Origin: Phoebastria nigripes
Taxonomy: Eukaryota; Chordata; Aves; Procellariiformes; Diomedeidae
Reading direction: 5' to 3'
Length of the DNA: 64,000 nucleotides
Assembly: GCA_035582835.1 (NCBI GenBank)
Contig: JAYKAV010002662.1
Span: 1,438,902-1,502,901 of the forward strand
The notes under the pieces are model-generated. The model was not told the origin of the DNA. It did no database searches and saw only the letters and a list, made by a program, of their open reading frames with translations. Every line of letters begins with the position of its first letter. Positions within the stretch are counted from its first letter, which is position 1. Below, piece by piece: positions 35,781-47,900 of this stretch. The translations under genes and the position numbers were made by a program.

Positions 35781-38700
35781 TGCCGACTGCTCCCCACAGT
35801 GAGATTGCAGTGAGGGAGAAATATATGTGCTGAGAAAAACATAGCGTTGGGTGAGCTTGTGCCTTGCTGCATGTGCTGTGGACACGCACAGTTTGCAACC
35901 ACCACCAAAGATAAGGGTCTCCAAGGAGCACAGGACAGCTCTAGCAAGTAGTTATTTGTTTAAGGCTGGCCAGTAAAGACGGGTGAGAATGGGGCTAGGT
36001 TTGCAACTGTGTCCAGCTACAGGTAGGCTGGTCTTGCTGGGACATCCAGAGCTATTCTGGCTTTGGGCACTGGCCCTTGTTGCTTTTCAGCAGTGCAAAG
36101 TGGGAGTGAAGACCAGAGGGCTTGTCCCTGCTCTTTGGGGATACCATATGAGAAAGGGAGATCTTTGTGATCCGAGGCGAGCCCAGCTCACCAGGCTCCT
36201 CACCAAGTCCAGCATGAGGAACTGGGGGAAAATGGGCTGGTCTGGGAGATGCCATTATGTTCATGCCTGCATGCCAAGGGCTAGATCCTGAGTGACCTGC
36301 ACTGCTCCTTGGGCTTGCTGGAGTTGGGTTGATGTCCCCCAGCCCAACATCTAGCTACGTGCAGTGGTGGGGAGGGAGACAGGGATCTGGTCTCCACACA
36401 GCATTGCTAACGTGGCTTTGAAACAATTTCCAAACTGTGTGCAGCTTCCAGCCCCCATGTTAATTGACTTGTTATCAGGGAGGCTGTCAACAGCCACAGC
36501 TGAATGTGGGATACGCACTCCCGGTTGGGTCCGGGAGCCCAGTGTCTGTCTCAGGCAGAAGTTCAACCTGGCCATCTGGGAGTCATTCAGTTGTGTCCCC
36601 CCTGGGTAAACTGTGTCCACCCTGCAGCAAAAATCAGACTGACACAGCTCGAACTGCAAACTCTGAAGGCAGTTTAATCCATCCCTGGTTTTTGACACCA
36701 TGACCTGAGATGGGTGCAGCAGTCAACAGCTGTGCTGTTCCTAGCAGTTGCTGTTATATTGATTGTGTGATCTTCTGTTCTCACCCTGAGCGTAGCGTGG
36801 AGCGGGAGAAGGACCCGATGTCAGCTCTCACCATGGAGGTAATGCTCTGTCTCTCTGTCAGCTGTGCCCATGTGATTTAATTGAACAATTACACTGTGTT
36901 AGACTCTTCGTACAATAACATGCTCTAGGAACCCCTAAGGGGTCACCATTTTTCAATGGTTATCAAGGTGGGCTCCTTTCCAAAGTTGCCTCTGTAGCAT
37001 TTTAGCCAGTAGCTAGCATGGCTGCCTGGCTGCAGCTCTCATGAGTGGCAAAGTGGAGCTGACAGATATGACCTGGACCTGTGCAAATACAGCTGCAGAA
37101 TGATGGTGGGCTCCTGGAGAGAGATCAGCCTCTGCATGAGGGAAAACCAGAATGACACTGGACCAGGACAGCAGGCAACCTTGAGACTTTCCAAACTTGT
37201 TTTTCTCCTGCGTTGGAATGAAAACAAGGTTTTTGAAATATTTCCCTGTGACATGTGGCATTTTCTTGAGCTGCAAATGTTCAAGTCTCTGCCCTGCCTG
37301 AAGGTTCAGAGGACAGTTTTATCTCTGACTGCCGCAGAACAGGACTCAAGCCATAAGTCTGGCAAGTCTGAAGGTCTCAGGGTGGCAAGGGGTAGCTCAG
37401 GTAGGTCAGCAGCAAGGAGGGAGCCCTTCCAGAGCCCGGTTCAGGTTTCTGCTGTGAATCACTGTTGGGAAGAGCATGTCTGTATGTGCTGGCTGTGCAG
37501 GACCAGTGCGTATTGCCTCCCAGTTGAGCTGTCTAACATAGACATACGAGTCTTTCTCCTTTGCCCCTCCAGCACCAACAAAATTGTTCCAATGAAGTTC
37601 CCATCAAAAGCAAGCCCTCTGAAAGAGCNCACTGTGCTGGGACTTAAGTCAGATATGCAACACCATGTTCTCTTAATAAAGAAATCTAGGCAATTATCCA
37701 GGGAATTTGCCCCCCTGTTTTCCCCTCTTGCTTGTGGATTTCCTGTGAACAAGCTGAGGCCTCTAGATCTCCTCAGCGTCTGGGNTTTTTTCTGCCATTA
37801 ACCTTCACAAGCCATCGCAGCCTGGGCATCGCCTGCAACCCAACCCACGCAGCTATTTTGTTGGAGAGGTGATATGCTGTGCCATGTGGTTGTTCTCCTC
37901 TCAGGATGAAGTGTGACCAGAATGAGCGATTTACAGACGATGAGATGGCACCCCATAAGCCTGGCTTCCAAACCTTGAAATTTTACATCAAGTGAATAAA
38001 CAATTAGAAGGGTCTTACGAGGAAGTTTATGGCAAAATCAGTCCTCTCCAGCGTAGACATCTGCATCTGATATTAATACTGTTCTCTGTGGAGAAAACCA
38101 AGCATTTTAAATACGGTGACTTGCCTCTTCCTTGGAAGACATAGANAGAAGCCAGTGAATGGACCCCATGTGATGATCCTTCAGAGAGCAGCACAGAGAT
38201 GCTGGAACAACCTAAATGTCNTGGTACCTCATCTTTGAGCATCTAGCTGCTCACAGGCTTCCCTTGACTGAGGAAAACATTATCCGAGATTCTCCAGTCC
38301 CCAAGACCTGGGGCTTAGAGGGACAACCCAAGAGGAGGGTAATGAACCAACCTTCTCCAGCTAACCAGCTGCAGTGTTGATAAACAGCAGATGTTGCTCA
38401 AATCAATGCACCTTATTGTACTGCCAGTGCATTATGGACCTCTTGGTAGTCACTAAGAATTACTGGGATTTGGGGGCAAGGACACCAGTTCACATTATCA
38501 GGCAGGAATCAGTTGCCATAAAGGTTTTGCAATGGTAATAAAACAGTTTCTGTCCCCTCCAAGGCTCCACATCCCACTGGTATCACAAGGCAGTTGCCCA
38601 TGGCACAGTGAGGAGGAGATGGAGGCTTTCTTGGTACTAATGTTAGCCTGAAGAGCTACAGTCATTTTCTGGTGGCAGCACTGGTTTCCCTCACATGGAA

Positions 38701-39469
38701 GTGGTGTGANGATTGAACAATATTTATCCCACTGGATGCCTGGTGTTGTGTTTCCTGATGGGCAGATAGGTTCAGGTTTGTCCCTGGGCACTTGCAGCAG
38801 GAGCACCTCCATGTGCAGGTGCCTGCTGCCGTAATGTTACCTTTGCTGGCAGCTGCCTTGGTAACAGGGAGATGATGAGGACCATATGGCACCAAAGCAG
38901 CCTTGCTGCTCCAGTAACATCTCTTAACCCTTTGGAGGGCATCTTCTTCCAGGCTGGGTAACATGGCAGGTTTAAATAGCTGTACTGGGGCCAATCAGCG
39001 CAGCATCTCGGCTTTGATAGTGGTCCCTTGCAGATGCCCAGGGAAAAGAGGAGAAATAAAGGAAATCTGAAGTGGCTCTTTCACCTTCCTGTCGGTCCAA
39101 TGTCTGGCAATAGGTGGATTAGTACCTTCCTGATCCACAGAGTTGTGTCCATGGTTTTGTGTCTCAGGTCTCTTGATGGACTTTGAGGAATATGCGTAGT
39201 TTGTAAAATTTCTCTAGTCATATGCAGCAGCTTGTACCCCCTGGCATATGAGTNCATAGGGAAAGCAATAGGAATATCATTCCTTCTAGCTCTCCATGGA
39301 GATTTCTTAACCTGTCAGGTGGATTCCTTTTGTACTCTCTTGGCAATGGCAAAATTTATTTCACTAGGAGTACAAAAATACTGCTGGAAAATTAAACTGC
39401 AAACAGTAAAATAGGCTGAAAATGCTTAAGAACTGCTAGATTAGCCCATCCCTAGCAGTGACTAGATGC
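35781..39469. other. Unique non-coding DNA; one long open frame without recognisable product
   Basis: It includes the longest open frame of the window, 233 codons from an ATG at 37100 to a stop at 37801, which spans two n positions. The translation has no signal peptide, membrane helix, repeat or motif that I recognise. By rough estimate a frame of this length can arise by chance in 64 kb, so I do not call a gene. An exon-like 48-bp segment lies 260 bp upstream (36791-36838; see findings). Otherwise nothing is recognised. Confidence 0.5.
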
Positions 39470-39970
39470 ATAGAGAAAAGCTGAAAAACAGAAAAAGGAT
39501 ATATAATATTTTAATAGGACACGTCAAGGCTTTAGCAATATGTTGTATGGAGTCTTTCTGAGGCAGAGTGTCTTTAACCTTAATAACCCCTGATAAATTT
39601 TTTGGGGAGAACTTGCCTAATTCCTTTATGAGCCCTTGTGCGTTTCTAGCATCCACAACATCCTGCAGCAAGGAGCTCCACAGCTCAACTGCACGTTGGG
39701 TAATGAACCACATCCTTTTGTTTGTTTAAGCCATCTGCCTGTTAGTTTTACTTGTTGGTCTCTAATTCCTGTACTGGTGGAGACCACGGACACCTGGTCC
39801 TTGTTTATCTTCTTTGAGCCACTGATGGGCTTTTAGACATCACATCCCTACTCTTTCCGCAATGACTTTCAAAGACAGACAAGTCCTAGCTTATCTGATC
39901 ATTGTACAGTGTGTTATACAAAGGCTGTTCCATAACTGTGCTATATTTGTCCATTCCAGATGTTTTGTAT
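39470..39970 (-). mobile_element. Ancient CR1 LINE fragment, antisense
   Basis: Read on the minus strand, this begins in the late reverse-transcriptase region, with TATGGAACAGCCTTTG-like bases near 39930. It passes GGAGCTCCTTGCTGCAGGAT (near 39680) and continues with TCAGGGGTTATTAAGG, CTCTGCCTCAGAAAGACTCC and a decayed tail ending near 39470. The order and phrases match old CR1 3-prime regions. They parallel the antisense fragment at 31.6 kb, with which it shares GCAGGATGTTGTG. No frame survives. Ends are approximate. Its decay indicates that it predates the LTR inserted 660 bp away. Confidence 0.75.
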
Positions 39971-40631
39971 TCAGCAAAACATTTGTGATAGCAAACTTCA
40001 TGTAAAGTTCTGAAAAACATGGTAGTATGTGAACATTTTAGAGAGGTCGAGATGGAGAATGATGTGAGGATATAGCTACAGCGAACACACTAGGAGTATG
40101 GATAGAGATTTTGACTAAAATGCTAATGTCTAAATGTCTCCTATTTGTACAGGCTTTCTAAGAAAAAAAAAAAAATCTTATTCAAAACACCCCTAAAACT
40201 GAATACCCCAAGCAGGGTCTGGTTTGTTGCTGAAGTCTTGCTTGGGGATTGTGTTCTGACCCAGCATAAAATGGTTAACGCTGAAAAGCTAAAATATCCC
40301 TCTACTGGACATTCCTCTGGTGTGTCCGTTTTCACAGGCTCTGACCCCTGCACTCCTTGAACATGTGAACATTTTCTGGTTTCCAAAACTGCAAGCTTAT
40401 ATTAACTTTCCCCTAGTTGGGTCACTAGCAAAGCTGTGTAAACAAATGACCTGTAGCCATAATCTTCTTCAGTTCCCCCTATTGATTTCACTCTGCTCTT
40501 TGCCTGCCAAATATCAGCAAACCTTCCTTCAGAAATGGAGAAACTTTTGAACGCTTCTTAAATGGGGTGAGTCAGGGGAGACTGAAAACTGCCTGCTAGT
40601 ATCTTATGATCATAGACTGGGGTTGAGGAAG
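39971..40631. other. Unique DNA between CR1 remnant and LTR
   Basis: No gene is recognised. An A13 run lies near 40162-40174. The bases immediately before the LTR supply its left target duplication, GGAAG, at 40627-40631. Confidence 0.55.
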
Positions 40632-41199
40632 TGTACTGGTTTTGGCGGGGATAGAGTTAATTTTTGTTATAGTAGCTTGTGTGGCGCTATGTTTTGGATT
40701 TGTGCTGAAAACAGTGTTGATAACACAGGGATGTTTTAGCTATTGCTGAGCAGTGCTTACACAGAGTCAAGGACTTTGCTGCTCCTCACCCCACCCCACC
40801 AGCGAGGAGGCTGGGGGTGCACAAGGAGTTGGGAGGGGAAACAGCTGGGACAGCTGACCCCAACTGACCAAAGGGATNTTCCACACCATATGACGTCATG
40901 CTCAGCATATAAAGCTGGGGGAAGAAGGAGGAAGGGGGGACGTTTGGAGTGATGGTGTTTGTCTTCCCAAGTCTCGTGATGGAGCCCTGCTTTCCTGGGG
41001 ATGGCTGAACACCTGCCTGCCGATGGGAAGCAGTGAATGAATTCCTTATTTTGCTTTTGCTTTACCTATGAAACTGTCTTTATCTCAACTCATGCATTTT
41101 CTCACTTTTGCTGTTCCGATTGTCTCCCCCATCCCACTAGCAGGGAGTGAGTGAGCGGCTGTGTGGGGCTGAGCTGCTGGCCGGGGTTAAGCCACGACA
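40632..41199 (+). mobile_element. Solo LTR of an endogenous retrovirus, sense
   Basis: A 568-bp element with the TG...CA ends of an LTR (TGTACTGG ... CCACGACA). It is flanked by near-identical 5-bp duplications, GGAAG at 40627-40631 and GGAGG at 41200-41204. A perfect CRE, TGACGTCA (40891-40898), stands just upstream of a TATAAA box (40908-40913), as expected for a U3 promoter. The usual polyadenylation hexamer seems decayed (TATGAAACTG near 41068), although AATAAA occurs just outside at 41225-41230. No internal retroviral genes or second LTR are present, so it is a solo LTR. A five-base duplication fits a class III (ERVL-like) or gammaretroviral integrase. I remember closely similar LTRs as frequent in neoavian genomes; the family name is not asserted. 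The 69-codon frame inside (40743-40952) is not a gene. It carries a single n at 40878. Confidence 0.92.
40891..40913 (+). promoter_or_regulatory. LTR promoter core: CRE plus TATA box
   Basis: TGACGTCA is followed after nine bases by TATAAA, then AGCTGGGG. The CRE octamer is the full palindromic ATF/CREB site. Spacing predicts transcript initiation roughly 25-32 bases after the TATA box, near 40935-40945, running to the right. Whether this copy is active is unknown. Confidence 0.6.
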
Positions 41200-41289
41200 G
41201 GAGGACAACCATGCTGATATGGTTAATAAAACTTCTTCAAGGAGTGTCACCTATGATAGCATGATATTTCAATTTTGAAAGTGTACATT
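41200..41289. other. Short unique spacer
   Basis: Ninety bases between the LTR and the CR1 remnant, containing the right target duplication and an AATAAA hexamer (41225-41230) that an LTR-initiated transcript could use. Confidence 0.4.
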
Positions 41290-41900
41290 TTGCAGTATTG
41301 AGGGGACGACAGTTAGGTGGACCCATTCACTGCTGCATCTTGAAAGCCATTCATGCCATGACTCCAATGAGTAGAGCTATTTTGAAGTGGCTTCCCCAGA
41401 GACTGGTCTTGCTCCACCACTGTTTAAGGTTTTGTATAAGTCATTTTACAGTGATATAGAACATATAGGAGTGAGGAACCTTTTATGGCGTTACAGATGA
41501 CACAGAAATTTGCAGGCTAGCAAATAAGGAAGATATGGGTTACTCATACTGAGAGATATGGATTGTGTACTTAACTGGTCATGGTTCAGCAGGATGCTTT
41601 TAGTCCAGCTAAATTGAAGGGAATCCCTCTGGGAGTGAAGAATGCAAGACTGTGCTTACAGAAAAGCAAGCTCCGTGTTTGAAAGCAATGTCTCGAGGAA
41701 CGACTGTAGGGTCGTCTGTGATAACCTCTCAAGATGAGCTCTCACTGCAATGCCATGGGGGGAAAAAAACAGATAATCTTCAGATCAGTTAAAAAGGTAG
41801 GTAATGTCAGCTGGGACAGCAACACAGTCTTGCGAAGAGAGCTGTGCTGAGTCCAGGCATGTTGGGAGAGCAAGCATGAAGAATAGTTCAGAGACAGAGC
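41290..41900 (+). mobile_element. Ancient CR1 LINE fragment, reverse-transcriptase region
   Basis: A sense-strand remnant of the CR1 reverse-transcriptase frame. The phrase CTTCCCCAGAGACTGGTCTT (41390) is the decayed nucleic-acid form of the conserved PQG-x-VL region. It is followed by CACTGTTTAAG, then GCGTTACAGATGACACAGAA (41488), which is the degraded active-site YADD/FADD segment. Further on come TTGCAGGCTAGCAAATAAGG and GAGCTCTCACTGCAATGCCA (41739). The order agrees with CR1 ORF2. Frameshifts and stops abolish the frame. This segment lies internal to those at 31.6 and 39.5 kb and in the opposite orientation, so it is a separate insertion. Ends are approximate. Confidence 0.7.
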
Positions 41901-44900
41901 TGGACAGAGCTGGACAACAGTAGCTGGAAATGAAAGAAATTCATCCTCAAACTAGACCTCAGCTCCCTAAGGCTGGAGACAACTGAACATTGGGCTNCCT
42001 GGAAAGAGGTGGTGGACCGGGCTCTCTCCAGAGAGGCTGCTGAGCTTATGCTTTAGCTCAGCTTTGAGGAGACCTTATTTAAGGGTGGAGCTGGAGGAGT
42101 GGTGGCCTCCTGGACCAGCNAGGCTATGGATGTGATCCCCCATTTTTCCCACTTCTTTTCAGGTCTGGCAGCTGTTGCTGGTCCACACTAAGGTAAACCT
42201 GATGAGCTTCAGGCCATCCTGAAGCGTGCCAGGAAGGACTCCTGTACAGAAGTCTTTGGGTTCCTTAAGGAGAAACCATTTCATGACTTGCTGGCTTGTG
42301 ATGCAGGAGGCCACTTAGATGAGCCAATGCTCCCTTACACCAGAGATTCCTGTTGCCTGTGTGTGGGTGCAGAGATACGCATACTCATGTGCAAATGAGT
42401 GTGCAGCTACGCATCCCCGGGATGCTCAGCCCTGCTGGTGATGTCCAGGGCAGCACCATGACTCCTCCATTCGCTCAGCCAGATGGATTTTTTTTTTCCC
42501 TCCTGTTTATTTGCCCTTCAAATTCTTTGAAGCACACAATTTATACAAGCGGGACCTGGTTGCCTTTTGCTTCCCCCACAAAACAAAAGGAGAGACAGAG
42601 GGAAAGGGTTGTATATATAAAGAAAAAGCTCCAGAAGAACAACCTTACAGCTGACAGCTCAGACAGGGTCTCCCCCAGGGAAAGAAATGCATTACATTAA
42701 CCGTGATACACTAAGGAGCCTTGCGCATACATCACTTTCCAAAATGTTTTTAAAAGTTCATTAACTTCCAGTGGAAAGTTGTGGCTGCATCAGTTGCCTT
42801 CGAGCCATTTTCGCCGACTCTTGGCCCTGGCTGGGGAATACTTTGTTGATTTAGACGGGTCTATTAGAAAGTGTAAGTCTGCTGGGATATATAAAAGGCA
42901 AAGCTTCACTCTCCTGAACATTTCCTTAGTGCAGCACTTTAAAAATTGCACGGGAAGCAGGCTTTGAATGCCTTGCTGCTTTTTAACTGCTGGACTTTCA
43001 GCTTGAATGTTTCAACTTGGTTAGTAACCTGTAAATGACACCAATAAAAAGGAATCTGAATGGGGAGGGAGGAGAGAAAGGAAAAGATGAGATCCATCCA
43101 GCATTTCTACTGCTTCTGGGAATTTGTTTCTAACCAGTAATAAAAACACCTGGCACCCAGTGAGGACCATGTGCTGGAAAATTGGATGTGACCCACTTAC
43201 CCAAGGGAAAAGTCTTTTTTTGGGGTGAAAAAAAGGAGTATGTCTATAATATCAGAGCAGGTAGAATAGTGGGGTGAAATATTTTCAGGGTTGTCTCCAT
43301 TGATTTTTGGAGGTGCTCTCCCAAACCAGTGCTCCCGAAGCTTCAGATGGGGATGAAGCATCTCGTCCTCCCAGTGTCTTGCGAGGCTGGGACCTGTGAT
43401 GCCCAAGGAGGCCCTGGGGACGCAGCCGCAGTACGGCACCAGCTGGGTGCTTGGGACCTGCCCTCCTGCACCCTGAGCTCTGGTCCTGCCACCATCCAGA
43501 TGGCTTTGCTAATGTCATTCCTTGGGCTGACAGAGGGGAAATGGAGGAGAAGGTCCTGGGCAACACATGCCCTTGTGAAACTGTTATCCAGGGCTGGTTG
43601 CAGCTTTTGGGGAGATAAAAATTGACCCCCCTTCCTCCCTCCCTCCCCCAACAAATAATTATATTTTCTATTGTTGTTCCTATTTCTTTCATGATCCCAC
43701 CTGCCAAAATATCCTCAGATAGTGTATTTTCCCCTCCTTTTTATTCCTTTTTCCTCCAGTCTGACCGTTGCCACATTAAGAAAAAGAAGGGGATTAAAAA
43801 AAGGAAGGAAATAAACAAGCTGTCATCTTCATTTGAAAGCAAGAACAATACAAACTGTTTGCTAAATATATTTAATGCATTTATCCTTTTTTTTTTTCCT
43901 TCTTCTCAATCAGACCAAATATTGCTTGGTGGCCGAAGAGAAACTGCTGTATTTTTCTGGCTCTGACATATGTTGTATGCTGTTAAAACTAACACATATT
44001 TATTTAAAATATTAATGCAGATGACTGAGTGCTGCCTGGCTGATAAGCATGTTCATTGGAGACTTTTGTGCACGTTGTCTTCTGTGGGGGCCTTGTTGGA
44101 AGAAGAAATATACTGGAGAGTAAAGATTTGCTTCCTACCCTATAGGAATTTTTTAATTACCATTTTGACAGAGAACAAGTTTAACTGGCTCTTCAACCAC
44201 AGACTATAAGGTCATTGCTATCACAGACCATAAAGAAGATACAAAAATGAGGTAATAAAGTATATGGGCTGTGTATGTCTGGTAATTTAACGTTATTCTT
44301 GTAACCCTGTGAGTCACCTGTGACTAATTTAAAAATGCTGATGCACTTAGATGAAAGCCACAGTAAACCACCTAAATCAGAGTCTGAGAGCAGTAAACAC
44401 TGGGGGTGGGGAGGAGGATGGAGACCAGGAGTGGATCCAAGCTTTTATCTGAAAAGATGCAATCAAGATGTGCCTTCAGCCCGTGGTTCACAGATCCCGA
44501 GAAGCTGCCTGCTTTGGACAAGCATCCCAACATGCCGTTCACCCACTGCATGCCTGCGTGGTGCCCGAGTGCTCTCCCACCAGGGCAGGAGCTGAACCAG
44601 GTCAAATTCAGAGGGTTTTGGGTAGGTACCGGCTCCCAGGGGTGACAACCAGTTCTGGTGGGGGGCAGGTCCTGGGCTCCTGCTGAATGGGCTGTGGGGG
44701 TTACTGGGTAGCTGGTCCCAGGGCAGCATCCCTTCAGCTGCTTGCTAAAGCTGTTTTATCCCAAATAAAGGGAGGGACAGGGACATGAGCTGCTGCTTCT
44801 GCTGCGCTGTGGCCGAGAGACGCTGCCTGCTTCGAATTTGGAGTATAGCTCTTTTGGTTTCTTTCTTCCCTCTGTCCTTCGTGAGCAGCGGTTTGTTTGG

Positions 44901-47900
44901 TTTTCGGCAGTCAGTATCATGGGGCTGGAGGTGGAGGAAGCTTTTCTTGCAGGTAGACAATATTCTGAGGCAGGTTCCCCAAGCAGGCAGGTGCTGGGGC
45001 TGGGGTGCACAGCCCAGGCAAGGGTGCTGGCTGCAAGGGTGCCCATGTGTCCTCCGTGCCCCTTTGAGCGGGGACTGAGCTCTCAGCCAGGTTACAGAGT
45101 CATTTTGTCCTGGTGAAACCAAGGCAAATCAGCTCAGCCCACAAAAATCCTGTTTGTCCCTGTCCCCCCCAGCCCTGCGTTCCCACTCCTTGCCTGGCAG
45201 AGACTGATGCACAGCTCACCCTGGGGTGAGTCGGTTCAGGGAAATGAACCAGCAGGAAATTATTTGCTTGTTTGGGATGTTTTCTGCTGGCTTAGCTCTC
45301 CAAACAAGCTGCCTGCAGAGGGAGGGCAGGTACCTCCAGGAGGGAGGATGGGGATGCCCAGGCAGGCATGGGGCAGAGGTTGGGATGCCCGGCAGTGCCA
45401 GACCCGATGGGTTAAAGATTCAGGGAATGTCCTACATCTGGAAAGACCCCTTCCTTCCCCATCCTCCCTACCCCATGCAGGGAGGCAATGAGACCTTTTG
45501 CACGCTGGTGCTGTGCATTTTGTTTCCATGCAGAACAGGCACCAGAGGGGCATTATTGGATGTAATACATCAGTTATTTTCTACCCAGAAAGCCAAAATT
45601 TGCGGAGTAGCTTTAATCCAAAGACAAACATTACCCCTAATATCATCATTTTGGGTTGTGAATTAGTACTGGCTCCAAGAATCCCAATTGTGGAGCTCTC
45701 TTTGGGGCGGAATGAGGTGAATTCCTGCTGTGGAAAGCAGGCCAGGAAAGGAGAGCAGATACATAATTACGGGGGCTGGGGACACTTGAAGGAAACAGCG
45801 ATGGTCGATAGATATTGATCCCCCTCTTCGGTGCACTCAGCTGCCACAGGCTGGAGAAGAAAAGCCTTTTGTTCCTCCCGGGAAGGTGCGGGAGGCGGGT
45901 TGTGTTCGGTGGCCCCAGGAGCAGATGGACCAGAGAGTTTTTTTGTGCTATCTGGCATAGCAGAGGCTGGTCCCTGGTGGGGAGGAAGGGATGCTCCCAT
46001 GCTGCACAGCCTCAAAACCATGTTTTCTGCTGAAGTCTCAGCAGAGTAACCCAACGCAGCATTACCCAGGCCTTCTGTGGGATTGCACAGCCCTGTGAGG
46101 CATGTGCCACTTGATTTGGGAAGCCAAACCATTCTGGCTGGTGGTAATGGGGAAGGTCTGCCGTGATCTGCTTTGCCCTGCTGGTAAATCTGCTCCAGGC
46201 TTCAGAGTGGTTCTGCCCTACCTAGTGCAGGACCCACAACTTTGGGGGTTTCATGCAGAAGGCAGGTACAAGAAGAGAGAGGCACGATGGACTGAAGGAT
46301 GACATAGATGCAGAGTCCCCCAGAAAAGATGCTGGAGGATGAGCCATCAGGGCTTATCCAAAAGAACGCTCAGCGCAAGTAGGAAAGGAGTGGACCTCTG
46401 TTAGAGGCCAGGTTGGTCCTCCTGGTCTCAGGAGACAAGGTGATCACCTGAGTAAAACATCCTCCCTTATTCACTCCCTCCTTGATGCAGCCGTCAGATC
46501 CATCACGCCATCTCGGGACTGGGAATCTGGAAACGCCGGTTTCCCTCCCATCTCTGACCTGGCCCATGGTATGATCTGGGTTGAGTCACTCCACCTCTCC
46601 CTGCTTCCCTTTCCCCTCAGTGCTTTGCCTTGTCAGATGAGCCCGCAAGCTCTTTGCTGGCAGTGGTGCCTCTTGCGTGCTTGTTCAACACATAGCACAA
46701 CGAGCCACCAAAACCCACCGTGACCTCCAGCCCTCACTGCAATGCAGATAATGAGGATTTATTTCAGGCAGTCTTCACAAGAAAGGCTTTCGTATCAAGC
46801 AGCAAGTTCCCTGGGAATGCAATTTCTGCCCCCCAAAAAGTTGCAACATCTCAACATTTGGCTTCACTATGACACAGTGTGAAAAAGGTGACTTGGGAAC
46901 AAGCCTACGTGACTGTCTTCACAGAATAACAAAGTCTGACATAAGGCGACAGGTCTCAGGGAAAGATTTCAACATTTTTGACATAAATGATAACATTTTT
47001 CAGCTAAACCCTCAACATTTACAAATGGTGATTTGAAAAGGAGGGGGAAAAAAGGAACAAGCTATTTGCTTAGACTTGGTGAAAAATAGAAGAATGTCAT
47101 TGAAAGTCATGTTTTTGAGCCAAAAGTTATGTTTTGACAGACTCCCATATTTCATTAAGAAATATCTCTTGGTTGCAAGACATCGGTCGATTGGCTCTGT
47201 TCCTCCAGGAATCCCAACAAGATACTTAGTGCTGTGCAAAAGCAGAGAGACCGAGCCTGTTCCAAGCAGCTTCCTACCACGCAGACCAACTCTTATCTCA
47301 CTTTTGATTTCTTTGCTTTGTAACGTATATTTTGAGAAATGGAGGCAAAGCCTAGGAGCAAAATTGCCCACTGTGTGACTTTCTGACATATAATCAATTG
47401 TCTGCTCACTGACTACGGACTAGCTGTGTTAATATGTCCGTGAAGTCCTTCAATTTATCAGGCAGGGCAGCAGCATCTCTGAACCTAGAGCTGGCTGGCA
47501 ATAATAGAGGGGAGCAAAGTAACTGAATATAGCCACTCTTCCCCGAAGTAACTTATCATTCAGTCTATATTCATGGATTAGCTTGTGCTGGGTTTTTCAG
47601 CCTCTGGCTAGCTTGCAAACTGCGTGCTGGTTTTTACTCAGGATGTGTGAAAACCAGAGTTTGGGTAGGGAAAATGTTAAGCAGTGTATAGTAATGAGGT
47701 GCTGCTAGATAATATTTTTTCATGAAAATTTTGGAAGAAAAACGTGGCAGAACTTTATGGGTCAAATCCTTTTCTTTTTGGTGGATCGGTGACTGCCTGA
47801 ATCATCTAAAAACATTTAATTGTCTTATCCTGTGGGTAGCTGTGACACAGGCATCACCCAGTTTTAAAGAAAGACCATGTGGGAAACCTTTTTTATATGA

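Noticed and set aside
40743..40952. 69-codon open frame
   Set aside because: It lies wholly in the sense solo LTR, across its promoter.
41893..41916. Two-copy GACAGAGCTG tandem
   Set aside because: Too short and only two units; no significance.
44400..44425. G-quadruplex from GGGGGTGGGG and following AGGAGG
   Set aside because: Lacks four runs of three or more G with short loops.
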